Shown: positions 1-10,106 of the stretch, piece by piece
How positions within the stretch are numbered: the first letter of the stretch is position 1
Layout: each line of letters begins with the position of its first letter
Origin: Triticum aestivum
Taxonomy: Eukaryota > Streptophyta > Magnoliopsida > Poales > Poaceae
Direction of reading: 5' to 3'
Assembly (NCBI RefSeq): GCF_018294505.1
Contig: NC_057795.1
Span: 518,337,915 to 518,401,914, forward strand
DNA: 64,000 nt
The notes under the pieces: generated by a model
Told to the model about the DNA's origin: nothing
The model's database searches: none
Seen by the model: only the letters and a program-made list of their open reading frames with translations
Position numbers and translations under genes: made by a program

Positions 1-92
1 TGGCAAAATGAAACATGCAAGCAAATGACATGGCAACGATGGCGAATAACTGGCATACACCTGGCGCATCGGATCCGGGGCGTTACAGAAAT
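1..92 (-). mobile_element. End of a LARD 5' LTR plus target-site repeat
   Basis: The first 87 bases are the outer end of a minus-strand LTR ending ...GGGGCGTTACA on plus. They match 42701-42787 (5' LTR of the complete LARD) with one visible difference, and match the 3' LTR end at 34829-34915 less well. Bases 88-92 read GAAAT, the same target-site copy found at 42788-42792. So a copy of the young LARD insertion lies just upstream of the window. Confidence 0.85.
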
Positions 93-450
93 GGAACTTG
101 CATAAAGGAGTAAAAGAAGAGGAAGGAGAAGGTGATGGTGCATGGCTTGGTTTGAGAGAGATAGCAAAGGGGTGATGCACACACATCAACTAGAGCAACA
201 CACAACATATATAAAGGGCAATGCACAAGATGAACATGGCAACAACATGATGATTACCAAAAAGTATATGACTAGCATGCAAAATGACAAGAGGCAATGC
301 AATATAACAATGATGAGTGTGGCATATGCAACAAATAAAGGAACAAAGCAAAACAAGATGACAAGGCAAAGTGCAACACGCAAGCGAATGACATGGCAAC
401 AACGGCAAATAACTGGAAGACACCTGGCGCATCGAACTCGGGGCCTTACA
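93..450 (-). mobile_element. Older LARD, 3' LTR outer end (fragment, copy 1)
   Basis: This fragment ends in GGGGCCTTACA at 450. Its last ~80 bases are clearly related to the young LARD's LTR end, and the rest has diverged. The remainder of this LTR sits on the other side of the young LARD insertion (compare 28970-29692). Open frames here are short and look like no protein, so I treat the segment as non-coding. Confidence 0.75.
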
Positions 451-2466
451 ACTCTCCTCCCCTAACAAGAGATCTCGTCCCGAGACCTTAGGAATGAGAC
501 GGAAGAGAAAAAAGAAGAGGTGAAACAAGAACTCAAGAGAAGAGGCAAAGAATCGAGAGCACTCGAGAAGAAGAGAGGAACGACGAGAATGACGAGAATC
601 AAAAGCTCACGGAATCAGATAGACTATGAAACCACTCCGCTTAGAACAAGATAAGAAACGAATAAGACTGAAAGGATTTAGGCAGCACTCCGGCTGAAAC
701 ATGGAGGAATAGAACACGAGCTTGAGAGGATGGAATGATACTTGATGAAGACATGACACAAAACCTCCGGAAAGAAATGAAAGCGTTGAATGAAAAGAAC
801 AGAGAATAAAATGAAAACTTGTGCCACGAATGAAATTGAAAGCATCTTTAGAAGGAAGGTTTAAACGAAGTTGTTGAGAAAATCAACAATGAAAAGAATA
901 AGCTTGTTGTGGTGTTATAGGTAACATCTCAAGATCATAAGGTGATAACCGGCCACAAACGGAAATGATTGGATAGCTGAGAAGAACGAAGAAATGCAAA
1001 ACTCCACTTCAAAAGAATACGGAGAATTAATTACACTTCGCGATGCGAGAAGAAAGATACTTGAACTCCTCCAACAAGAATCTCGATGAACTCTTGAAGA
1101 ATGAATTAAATCATGACGAGCCACCGTGAAGAACTCCGGTAACAAAAGGATGACAAGATAAAATGAAGGATGAAAGAATAAGATTAAGCCTTGCGGTGAT
1201 TTAGATGGAGTTTCCGACGAGATGGCCGAGGAAATTTGAACTCCGGAAAAGAAAAAATGAAAACACTTGGAACCAGAATTTATTTTTCAAGAAAAAACTC
1301 CAAAGGAAGGGATTACTCACTTGGATGAAATAAGAATAAGATTTATTGTATGCTTATCCTTCATCAAATTTAATTGATGACAAACGAATTTTGCATACTA
1401 CTTTTCTTCTTGAAAAGGATTAAGGGGGGGTATAGCACAAAACTTGAGAAAGTCTTCATGAACCACCGGTAGGATTGAAAAGAACGAATGAATTGATATG
1501 CTAATCAAAGAAAAAGAATCTTGAACGAACCACCGTAAGAATTCGAAAAATGACTGATGAAAGAGAATGAATCACCGAGAAGAGTTAGAAGAACAAATAT
1601 GCTAGAGGGGATTTAGATACAAGAGAATGGGAAGAACTCGAGCTGATTAAAGAACATTTGAACAAAGTGCCGGGTTAAATGAATAATGGTAGCTGAAATG
1701 TGAGGACGAAGAATTCTTCTGGAACGATGGCCTCCGGTGAACAGAAACGGGAAAGCAACTTCTGACATACTCTGGATAAGAAAAGAATATCTGACAAATG
1801 AAATAATTCGAGAGGATAATATGAAGCTAGAACCGCGAATCTTTGAGAGAACAGACAAGATTTAGAGGAAAAACTCTTCTTCGGTCTTCAAAAGACGACG
1901 AGAAACACCACCAAAATTTGTTAAGGCACTCCAGTGAAAGAAAAAGCGAAGAGGTTGATGCAACAATGAAAATGATTTGAAATTGATCTTGGAAAAGATC
2001 TGACTGATGAAATCAATTCTTACGTCACACTTGAGAAGAATTTGAGAATAACTCCGGGAGAATTAGAAGAGTCAGGTAAGATCCTGGGAAAAGACATGTG
2101 GGTTAGGGCCCACTGAAAATAAACACCGTTGGAAGGATTGAAGAAGAGGTGATGCACCAGAACAATTGAAATATTTGAATGAGGTGATAACCTCGAATTA
2201 ATTCGAACATAGACGAATCTCCTGAGATGTCTAGAACTCCAGAATGATTGAATGGCAAGAGGCAAATGAGTAAGGAGAACACTTTAACCAAGGAAAAGAA
2301 TGTGATCAACCCAAAAAACTTGAGTTGAGTCCACCGGAAAAGAAAAAGAGAAGAAGAATGTCGAACAAAATGAGAATTCACCGGTTGAAACAATTGACGA
2401 AAAGCTGAAGATGCTCCACACGAATGAAATTGATGGACGAAACAGACTCAAGCTCCGGGAAGAAGA

Positions 2467-2636
2467 GGGTGGGAGGGAGGGAAAACAAACGCAACTTGGA
2501 AGGGGAAACCGACGAATATCTTGAAGAGAAAACACCGGTTGAAAACATTGAGGAAAGAAAACAAAGACTTCGCACGAGTAGGAAGGATACTCGATTACAG
2601 ACTCCGGTTCCTAGAAGAAAAGGGTGGGCGGGTGGG
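2467..2636 (+). repeat. Pair of G-quadruplex motifs in degenerate direct repeats
   Basis: GGGTGGGAGGGAGGG at 2467-2481 and GGGTGGGCGGGTGGG at 2622-2636 each have four GGG runs and 1-nt loops. They sit at equivalent places in two related ~155-bp units that share 'accggttgaaa...gaagagaaa'-like text. The same pair occurs at 45167/45322 and at 37065/37221. The G-rich strand corresponds to the element's first-strand cDNA. Confidence 0.8.
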
Positions 2637-2951
2637 AAAAAGAAAACAACTGAGGATTGAACTTGCAAAAATGGAGAGGGTCGAATCAACTTGACGAGAA
2701 ATACACCGGATAAAAAGAGCTGAGAACCAACGATCGGAAAACTAATTACGTGATCCTAAAGAAAGTTTGAAAGGGAAGAGGAGTAATTCAAAACACCAAC
2801 ACCAAGATTCCTCACCAGAGCAACGAAGGGGCTGAGGAGTAAAAAGAATTCCTACTCTCCGATATAACTAAATTCCGAAAACGGTTTTCTTCTAGACTCA
2901 ACAATGGCCAAACTACACGCTCAATCAAGGGGGCTGCTAGGGTCGGTCGAG

Positions 2952-2963
2952 GCTCTGATACCA
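2952..2963 (-). promoter_or_regulatory. Primer-binding site, initiator-Met tRNA type (older LARD)
   Basis: On the minus strand this reads TGGTATCAGAGC, the standard plant primer-binding site complementary to initiator methionine tRNA. It lies 3 nt inside the LTR boundary at 2967. It fixes the element's orientation as minus. Confidence 0.9.
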
Positions 2964-2966
2964 ACT

Positions 2967-5784
2967 TGTCACGCCCAAGATGCGACCCTATCCTAAAGGA
3001 ACTCAAAGGTCCCACCAAGGAAAGAAGCGCATCTTGAAGACACTTTTGCAAGGTGGATATCATTACATCAACATTAAATAATAGATACGGATACATACAT
3101 AAGGCATACAATGCCACACGAATACAACATCATCTTACATAAGAGCACCATCCGACTATGGATGAATCACAAACAGAAACTCAAACGACATCCATCCTGC
3201 TAGCCCAGGCTGCCGACCTGGAACCTATCCCCTGTCGAAGAAGAAGTAGAAGAAGAACTCCAAAACAAGCAAACATCGCTCTCGCGTCATGATCTTCGCA
3301 TAACTTGTACCTACAACTGTTTTTGTAGTAATCTGTGAGCCACGGGGACTCAGCAATCCCATTACCATGGGTATCAAGACTAGCAAAGCTTAATGGGCAA
3401 GGAAGAGGTAAAGTGGTGAGGTTGCAGCAGCGACTAAGCATATATGGTGGCTAACATACGCAAATAAGAGCGAGAAGAGAGCAAACGGAACGGTCGTGAA
3501 GCTAGCAATGATCAAGAGGTGATCCTGAACTCCTACTTACGTCAGACATAACCCAAAACCGTGTTCACTTCTCGAACTCCGACGAAAAGAGACCATCACG
3601 GCTACACACACGGTTGATGCGTTTTAATTCGGATCTGGTGTCAAGTTATCTACAACCGGATATTAACAAATTCCCATCTACCACATAACCACGGGCACGG
3701 CTCTCGAAAGTTTATACCCTGCAGGGGTGTCCCAACTTAGCCCATGATAAGCTCTCGCGATCAACGAAGGATATTACTTCTCCCAGGAAGACCCAATCAG
3801 TCTCGGAATCCCGGTTTACAAGACATTTCGACAATGGTAAAACAAGACCAGCAAAGCTGCCAGGATGTGCCGACAAATCCCGATAGGAGCTGCACATGTC
3901 TCGTTCTCAGGGCACACCGGATGAGCAAGACGTCGGGTTGGCATAGACCCCGGTTGCCCAGGGGGCGCCGGACATCGCTCGGTTCGGACCAGCTCTTAGA
4001 GAAGCACTGGCCCGGGGGGGCTAAAATAAAGATGACCCTCAGGTTGGCCGACCCAAGGGAAATGTATAGGTGGTGGTGAGGCAAATGGTAAAACCAAGGT
4101 TGGGCCTTGCTGGAAAAGTTTTATTCAAAGCAAACTGTCAATGGGGTCCCATAAATCACCCAACCGCATTAGGGACGCAAAATCTGGGAACATAATACCG
4201 ATATGACGGAAACTAGGGCGGCAAGAGTGGAACAAAACACCAGGCATAAGTCCGAGCCTTCCACCCTTTACCAAATATATAGATGCATTAATAATATAAG
4301 AGATATTGTGATATCCCAACATAATCCTATTCACCATGGAGCAATCTTCAACTTCACCTGCAACTAACAACGCTATAAGAGGGGCTGAGCAAAGCGGTAA
4401 CATAGCCAAGCAATGGTTTGCTAGGAAGGTGACAAGGTTAGAGGCTGACATGGCAATTTGGGAGGCTTGATAGAACAAGGGATAGGTAGCGCGGCAAAGC
4501 GATAGAACGAAGCAACTAGCATAACAATGATAGTAGTTAGATCCAGGGTGACGGTCATCTTGCCTGAAACCCCGCTAGGAAGAAGAACGAGTCCATGAAG
4601 AAGTTCAAGCCACGAAGACGAACCAAGCGTAGATGAACGAATCCTCATGATCGCAACGAAACGGGAACTATCGAGAAGAAGCACACAACATAGTAAACAC
4701 ACCACATGAACAAGACATGATGCTCAACCAAGTATGATGCATGGCAAGGCTACATGAAGCTACTCATGACAAGAGATGATACAAGAGCAACATGTCAAAG
4801 CAAGTTTAAATGAGGCCGGAAACAACATATAACAATTCCGGCAAGTCCTCATATGCAGATTTAGAAATTGGTCCAGATCTGAATAAACCTTATGTTCAAG
4901 TTGTTAAACAACAAGTTAATATGCACCAAGATGATCTACACGAGATTCTAGTCAAGTTACATATAAAGTTCATTTAGTTCGGAGCTACGGCCTAGAAGAT
5001 ATGAGCAAAACAAGTTAAACATGGCATTGATGCAAAAGGCATTCAAACTTCAAGCAAACACCTCAAAACAAGGATGCAACATGATAATATGAAACTACAT
5101 GCAATTCTAAGCAAGTTTCATATTGAGAAACACTCAAAACGGAGCAACGGTTTAACACATACACTCTATACAAGTTTAAAGGACAAGTTGTCCAAAACAG
5201 CAACTAGGCAACTAGCAAGCATCAAAACAATAAGCTACAGCAACCCAACATAAGAGAAAAAGGCATGGGCATGAAGTACAGGTAAAGCATGACAAAACAT
5301 GAACACTGAGCTATCTCCAGAAAACACTAGAACATGCTCAAAAGGACATGGCAAGATTGCAAATAATAACAATTTACAGACTTGGCAAAAATAACATCAG
5401 GTTGCAATGTTTAGGGCTATCAAAAAACATGTTACAGGAACTTAACATGGCAAAAAAAGGCAAGGCATGAATCTACTAATTTCCTATAACAAAAATCCCT
5501 TACTGACCATGAGCCAAAAGGGCACAGAAAATATGATGGCACCCATGTAAACATAGCAAGTGATATGACAGATTCATACATGGAAGAAACAACGATAAGT
5601 AGGCATGTTGGTGAGCTTGTAACACTCACAACAGAGCAATACATGGCATGGCAAGGTAACCAAAAGTAAGAAGACATATTTGTGAAGCTAAGAATGGCAA
5701 GATCAAGTTCATAGGGTGCACGGATCACTAGCAAATCTCATGACAAAACTGAACTTAATGTTAACAGGCTGACAGCAACATTAT
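2967..5784 (-). mobile_element. Older LARD 5' LTR, truncated (copy 1)
   Basis: The LTR begins TGTCACGCCC on plus and aligns with the complete LARD LTRs from 29693 and 37567. Homology stops at GCAACATTAT (5784), about 2.8 kb into an LTR that is 5.2 kb when complete, and the next base belongs to an Athila integrase. The promoter (U3) end is therefore missing and this LTR cannot start the element's own transcript. No coding content is visible; small open frames are unlike any protein I recognise. Confidence 0.8.
5661..5754. other. 94-bp segment absent from copy 2
   Basis: Copy 1 has 94 bases here that are missing at 48360/48361. Both edges end in AAC (5658-5660 and 5752-5754), a 3-bp microhomology typical of a deletion by end joining. 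The complete LARD LTRs contain the homologous bases, so copy 2 lost them. Confidence 0.85.
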
Positions 5785-5785
5785 T

Positions 5786-6577
5786 TTTCCGAGGTTTGGA
5801 GTCCCTAGATATTTAATGACTGATGGTGGTTCACACTTTATTCATGGTGCTTTCCGTAAAATGCTTGCTAAATATGACGTTAATCATAGAATTGCATCTC
5901 CTTATCACCCACGGTCTAGTGGTCAAGTAGAATTGAGTAATAGAGAGCTCAAATTAATTTTGCAAAAGACTGTTAATAGGTCTAGAAAGAATTGGTCCAA
6001 GAAACTTGATGATGCATTATGGGCCTATAGAACTGCATATAAGAATCCTATGGGTATGTCTCCACATAAAATGGTTTATGGAAAAGCTTGTCACTTACCT
6101 CTTGAACTAGAACATAAGCAATATTGGGCTATTAAAGAGCTCAAGTATGATTTCAAACTTGCCGGTGAGAAGAGGTTATTTGATATTAGCTCACTTGATG
6201 AATGGAGAACCCAAGCCTATGAAAATGCCAAGTTGTTTAAAGAAAAAGTTAAAAGATGGCATGACAAAAGGATACAAAAGCGTGAGTTTAATGTAGGTGA
6301 TTATGTATTGCTATACAACTCCCGTTTAAGATTTTTTGCAGGAAAACTTCTCTCTAAATGGGAAGGTCCCTACATTATCGAGGAGGTCTATCGTTCCGGT
6401 GCCATAAAAATCAACAACTTCGCAGGCACAAATCCAAAGGTGGTAAACGGTCAAAGGATCAAACACTATATCTCAGGTAATCCTATAAATGTTGAAACTA
6501 ATATTATTGAAACCGTAACCCTGGAGGAATACATAAGGGACACTTTCCAGAATGTTCCAGACTCTGAAAAGGAATAG
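5786..6577 (+). pseudogene. Athila-lineage Gypsy integrase, 5'-truncated
   Basis: An open frame without internal stops runs from the LARD junction to the stop at 6577; the first in-frame ATG is 5816, but the coding sequence clearly began upstream. The start is inside the integrase core: the second catalytic Asp (TDGG) and the Glu (GQVELSN) are present with exactly 35 residues between them, while the zinc-finger and first Asp are lost. The C-terminal part has phrases typical of Athila-type elements (HKMVYGKACHLPLELEHK, RWHDKRI, then KWEGPY). Gag, protease, RT and RNase H are absent because the element was cut at 5785. An integrase fragment cannot act alone, so this is a remnant despite its open frame. 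Assignment to Athila is confident; the named family (Sabrina or WHAM relatives) is not. Confidence 0.9.
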
Positions 6578-6671
6578 GTATGTGTTACGGTAAGTAAACC
6601 GACTCCAAAACAAATTCTAAGGCAATATTACTCCGTTTTGGAATATTTAGAAAAACAGAAAAATAAGTAGC

Positions 6672-6772
6672 AGTCCGGGGAGGACACGAGGCCTCCACGA
6701 GGGTGGAGGGCGCGCCCCCTCCCCCTGGGCGCGCCCCCCTACCTCGTGAGCACCTCGTGTGCCCTCCGGACT
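6672..6772. repeat. GC-rich inverted repeat (hairpin)
   Basis: The outer arms AGTCCGGGGAGGACACGAGG (6672-6691) and CCTCGTGTGCCCTCCGGACT (6753-6772) are near-perfect reverse complements. Inside them, GAGGGCGCGCCCCC and CTGGGCGCGCCCCC form a second pairing level. A related module lies in this element's LTR at about 8844-8937. Confidence 0.75.
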
Positions 6773-7046
6773 CTGTTTTCTTGCACAATATGTATTTTGG
6801 GCGGTAAAAAATCATTATATATTATCCCGAAGGTTTTGACTCCCGTATCATGCAAATATCCTCTGTTTTCATTTTGAGCTGTTTCCGTTGCAGATCTGAG
6901 GATTCCGAAGACTCGATCATCCTTCTATGAGGGTGAGCCTATGCCATGGAAGGTGGACGACAAGCTTGTATCATCAACAACACCTCCACGGCCAACAAAG
7001 AAGGAGACATAATCACATGGGTATGGGCACTCCCCTTGGCAACTGC

Positions 7047-7061
7047 CAAGCTTGGGGGAGG
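7047..7061 (+). promoter_or_regulatory. Internal polypurine-tract look-alike
   Basis: The sequence CAAGCTTGGGGGAGG repeats the AAGCTTGGGGGAG core of the genuine tract at 8574-8587, 1.5 kb away. It could be a remnant of a shifted 3' end or a second plus-strand priming site. Confidence 0.5.
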
Positions 7062-8472
7062 TGCCCCAGTATCGTATCACCATCACAACTTCTACATTTA
7101 CCATTCTTCTTAGTTCAACCCTATTAGTAGTATCTTGATTTAGTAGAATAAAGTCATGGCATGATTTAGTTTTGAAGTTTTGCTTTATGATCCCTCTATG
7201 CAATCGAGTCCGTGAGCTATATTTAATAAAGATTAGTGTTGAGTCAAGGGCTTGATTACTTTGCCATGATCTTGAGTGAATAAAAGAAGAGAACAAAAAG
7301 AAACAAAGAGCTCATATTGATCTTATTGAAAGTAGTGACTTCACATAGAAAGAGTATGACGATTAAAAGTTGTTGGGAGTTGGCAAATATAGCTTTGGTC
7401 ATCGTTGTAATTAATAGGAAGTAATAAGGAGAGAGAGGTTTCACATATAGATATATTATCATTGACATCTTTTATGATTGTGAACACTCATTAAAATATG
7501 ACATGCTAAAGAGTTGATGTTGGACAAGGAAGACAACATAATGAGTTATGTTCTCTTATATCTGAGATAAAGTATGTTGTCATGGTTCCTCTAACATGTT
7601 GAGCTTGCCTTTCCCCCTCATGCTAGCCAAATTCTCAGCACCAAGTAGAGATACTACTTGTGCTTCCAAATATCCTCAAACCAGTTTAGCCATGAGAGTC
7701 CACCATATCTACCTATGGATTGAGTAAGATCCTTCAAGTAAGTTGTCATCGGTGCAAGCAATAAAAATTGCTCTCTAAATATGCATGACTTATTAGTGCA
7801 GAGAAATAAGCTTTGTACGAACTTGTTGTGGATGCAATAAAAGCGAAGGACTACATAATAAAGGTTCACATACAAGGGGCAATATAAAGTGACGTTCTTT
7901 TGCATTAAGATTTTGTGCATCCAACCATAAAAGCGCATGGCAACCTCTACTTCCCTCTGCGAAGGGCCTATCTTTTATTATTATCCTCTACTTTATGCAA
8001 GAGTCACGGTGATCTTCACCTTTCCTTTTTCATTTTATCCTTTGGCAAGCCCAGCAAGTTGGAAAGAACATGATATATATATATCTAATTGGATGTAGGG
8101 GAGTATGAATTATTATTTTTGACATTACCCTTGAGGTAAAAGGTTTTGGGGCAAAACTATAAGCCCCTATCTTTCTCTGTGTCCGGTTAAAACTCTGTAA
8201 CCACAAGTATTGCGTGAGTGTTAGCAATTATGAAGGACTAAGTGATAGTTGAGTATGTGGACTTGCTTTTAAGCTCTAACATAGACTCTTTCTGATGTTA
8301 TGATAAATTGCGATTGCTTCAATGACTAAGGGTATAATTTGTTGGTGCTCAATAAGGTTTCTGATTCATACTTTGGCTTTTTGAAAAGATCATCACTTTA
8401 ACATAAGTAATCATATGACAAAATTTATATATGTGGCTGTTATGAGAATAATCATGATGCCTTCATGTCCGT

Positions 8473-8500
8473 ATTTTATTTTATTTTATTTTATTTTTTA
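8473..8500. repeat. (TTTTA)n microsatellite
   Basis: About five uninterrupted TTTTA units within the Athila 3' region, present unchanged in copy 2 near 51079. Confidence 0.85.
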
Positions 8501-8573
8501 TCGACGCCTCTACCGCTAAACATGAGGACATATTTATTGTTATCGGCTTTTCGCTTGAGGATAAGCGAGGTCT

Positions 8574-8587
8574 AAGCTTGGGGGAGT
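8574..8587 (+). promoter_or_regulatory. Polypurine tract of the Athila element
   Basis: AAGCTTGGGGGAGT lies directly before the LTR start TGATACG, the position required for plus-strand cDNA priming. It confirms the plus orientation and identifies the following LTR as the 3' LTR. Confidence 0.85.
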
Positions 8588-10106
8588 TGATACGTCCATT
8601 ATGAATCATGCTTTTATATCGATATTTATCGCATTATGGGTTGTTATTTCACGTTATGTCATAATACTTATGGCTATTCTCTCTTACTTTACAAGGATTA
8701 CCATGAAGAGGGGAAGGCCGACAGCTGGAATTCTGGCTGGAAAAGGAGCAAATATTGGAGGGCTATTCTGCGCAACTCCAAAAGTCCTGAAACTCCACGG
8801 AATACCTTAAAATAAATAAAGAAAAATCATCGCCAAAGATGAAGGCCAGGGGGGCCACACCCTGCTCACGAGGGTGGGGGGCGCGCCCCTCCCCCCTGGG
8901 CACGCCCCCTACCTCATGGGACCCCTGGTGGCCCTCCGATGCCCATCTTCTCCTATATGAGCTCTTTCGATGAGAAAAAAATGGGAAGCAACCTTTCGGG
9001 ATGAGACTCCGCCACCATGAGGCGGAACCTTGGCAGAACCAATCTAGGGCTCCGGCAGAGCTGTTCTGTCGGGGACACTTCCCTCTGGGAGGGGGAAATC
9101 ATCACCATCGTCATCACCAACGCTCCTCTCATTAGGAGAGGGCAATCTCCATCAACATCTTCATTAGCACCATCTCATCTCCAAACCCTAGTTCATCTTT
9201 TGTATCCAATTCTTGTCTCCAAGTCCGGGATTGGTGCTAGTAGGTTGCTAGTAGTGTTGATTACTCCTTGTAGTTGATGCTAGTTGGTTTATTTGGTGGA
9301 AGATCATATGTTCAGATCCTATATGCACATTATTACCCCTCTGATTATGAACATGAATATGCTTTGTGAGTAGTTACGTTTGTTCCTGAGGACAAGGGAG
9401 AAGTCTCGCTATTAGTAGTCATGTGAATTTGGTATTCGTTCGATATTTTGATAAGATGTATGTTGTCTAACCTCTAGTGGTGTTATGTGAATGTCGACTA
9501 CATAACACTTCACCATTATTTGGGCCTAGAGTAAGGCATTGGGAAGTGATAAGTAGATGATGGGTTGCTAGAGTGACAGAAGCTTAAACCCTAGTTTATG
9601 CGTTGCTTCGTAAGGGGCTGATTTGGATCCATATGTTTCATGCTATGGTTAGATGTACCTTAATACTTTTGTTGTAGTTGCGGATGCTTGCAATAGAGGT
9701 TAATCATAAGTGGGATGCTTGTTCAAGTAAGAACATCACCCAAGCACCGGTCCACCCACATATCAAAATATCAAAGTACCAAACGCGAATCATATGAGCG
9801 TGATGAAAACTAGCTTGACGATATTCCCATGTGTCCTCGGGAGCACTATTCCTATTAGAAGAGTCTGTTCCGGCTTGTCCTTTGCTACAAAAAGGATTGG
9901 GCCACCTTGCTGCACCTTATTTACTTTTGTTACTTGTTGTTCGTTAACATTTACCTTATCACAAAACTATATGTTACCACTTATTTCAGTACTAGCAGAG
10001 AATACCTTGCTGAAAACCGCTTATCATTTCCTTCTACTCCTCGTTGGGTTCGACACTCTTACTTATCGAAAGGACTACGATAGATCCCCTATACTTGTGG
10101 GTTATC
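8588..10106 (+). mobile_element. Athila 3' LTR (copy 1), last base(s) lost
   Basis: About 1.52 kb starting TGATACGTCC and ending ...CTTGTGGGTTATC. The family normally ends ...TATCA, so the terminal base was lost at the junction with the Tat element at 10107. It contains a GC-rich hairpin (about 8844-8937) related to the one at 6672-6772. No matching 5' LTR or target-site repeat is present, because the element's 5' half is gone and its right flank was replaced. Confidence 0.8.

Larger units (their letters stand above)
451..2966 (-). mobile_element. Older LARD internal domain, non-coding (copy 1)
   Basis: The segment is bounded by a polypurine tract on the LTR side (451-464, TCTCCTCCCC on plus) and a primer-binding site at the other end (2952-2963). 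It aligns along its whole length with the internal domain of the complete LARD (34916-37566), at roughly 85-90% by eye. No gag, protease, RT, RNase H or integrase motif is visible on either strand, and open frames are under about 115 codons. The plus strand is purine-rich with recurring ACTCCGG and GAATGAAAAGAA-like words. Two single-nucleotide-loop G-quadruplex motifs lie near the primer-site end. A non-coding internal domain between very long LTRs defines LARDs; the Sukkula-like assignment is an inference. Confidence 0.75.
6578..8587 (+). mobile_element. Athila element 3' non-coding region
   Basis: Two kilobases separate the integrase stop from the 3' LTR. Athila elements often have an env-like frame here; I see none that is coherent on either strand. 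The region holds a GC-rich imperfect hairpin (6672-6772), an internal polypurine-tract look-alike (7047-7061), a short TA run (8071-8085), a (TTTTA)n run (8473-8500) and the true polypurine tract before the LTR. Confidence 0.75.

Noticed and set aside
142..465. A 107-codon plus-strand frame repeated at 42842-43165
   Set aside because: It spans an LTR end and polypurine tract, has repetitive Met/Thr/Lys composition, and runs antisense to the element.
2952..2963. Possible tRNA gene fragment
   Set aside because: The 12 bases are a primer-binding site complementary to a tRNA 3' end; no cloverleaf surrounds them.
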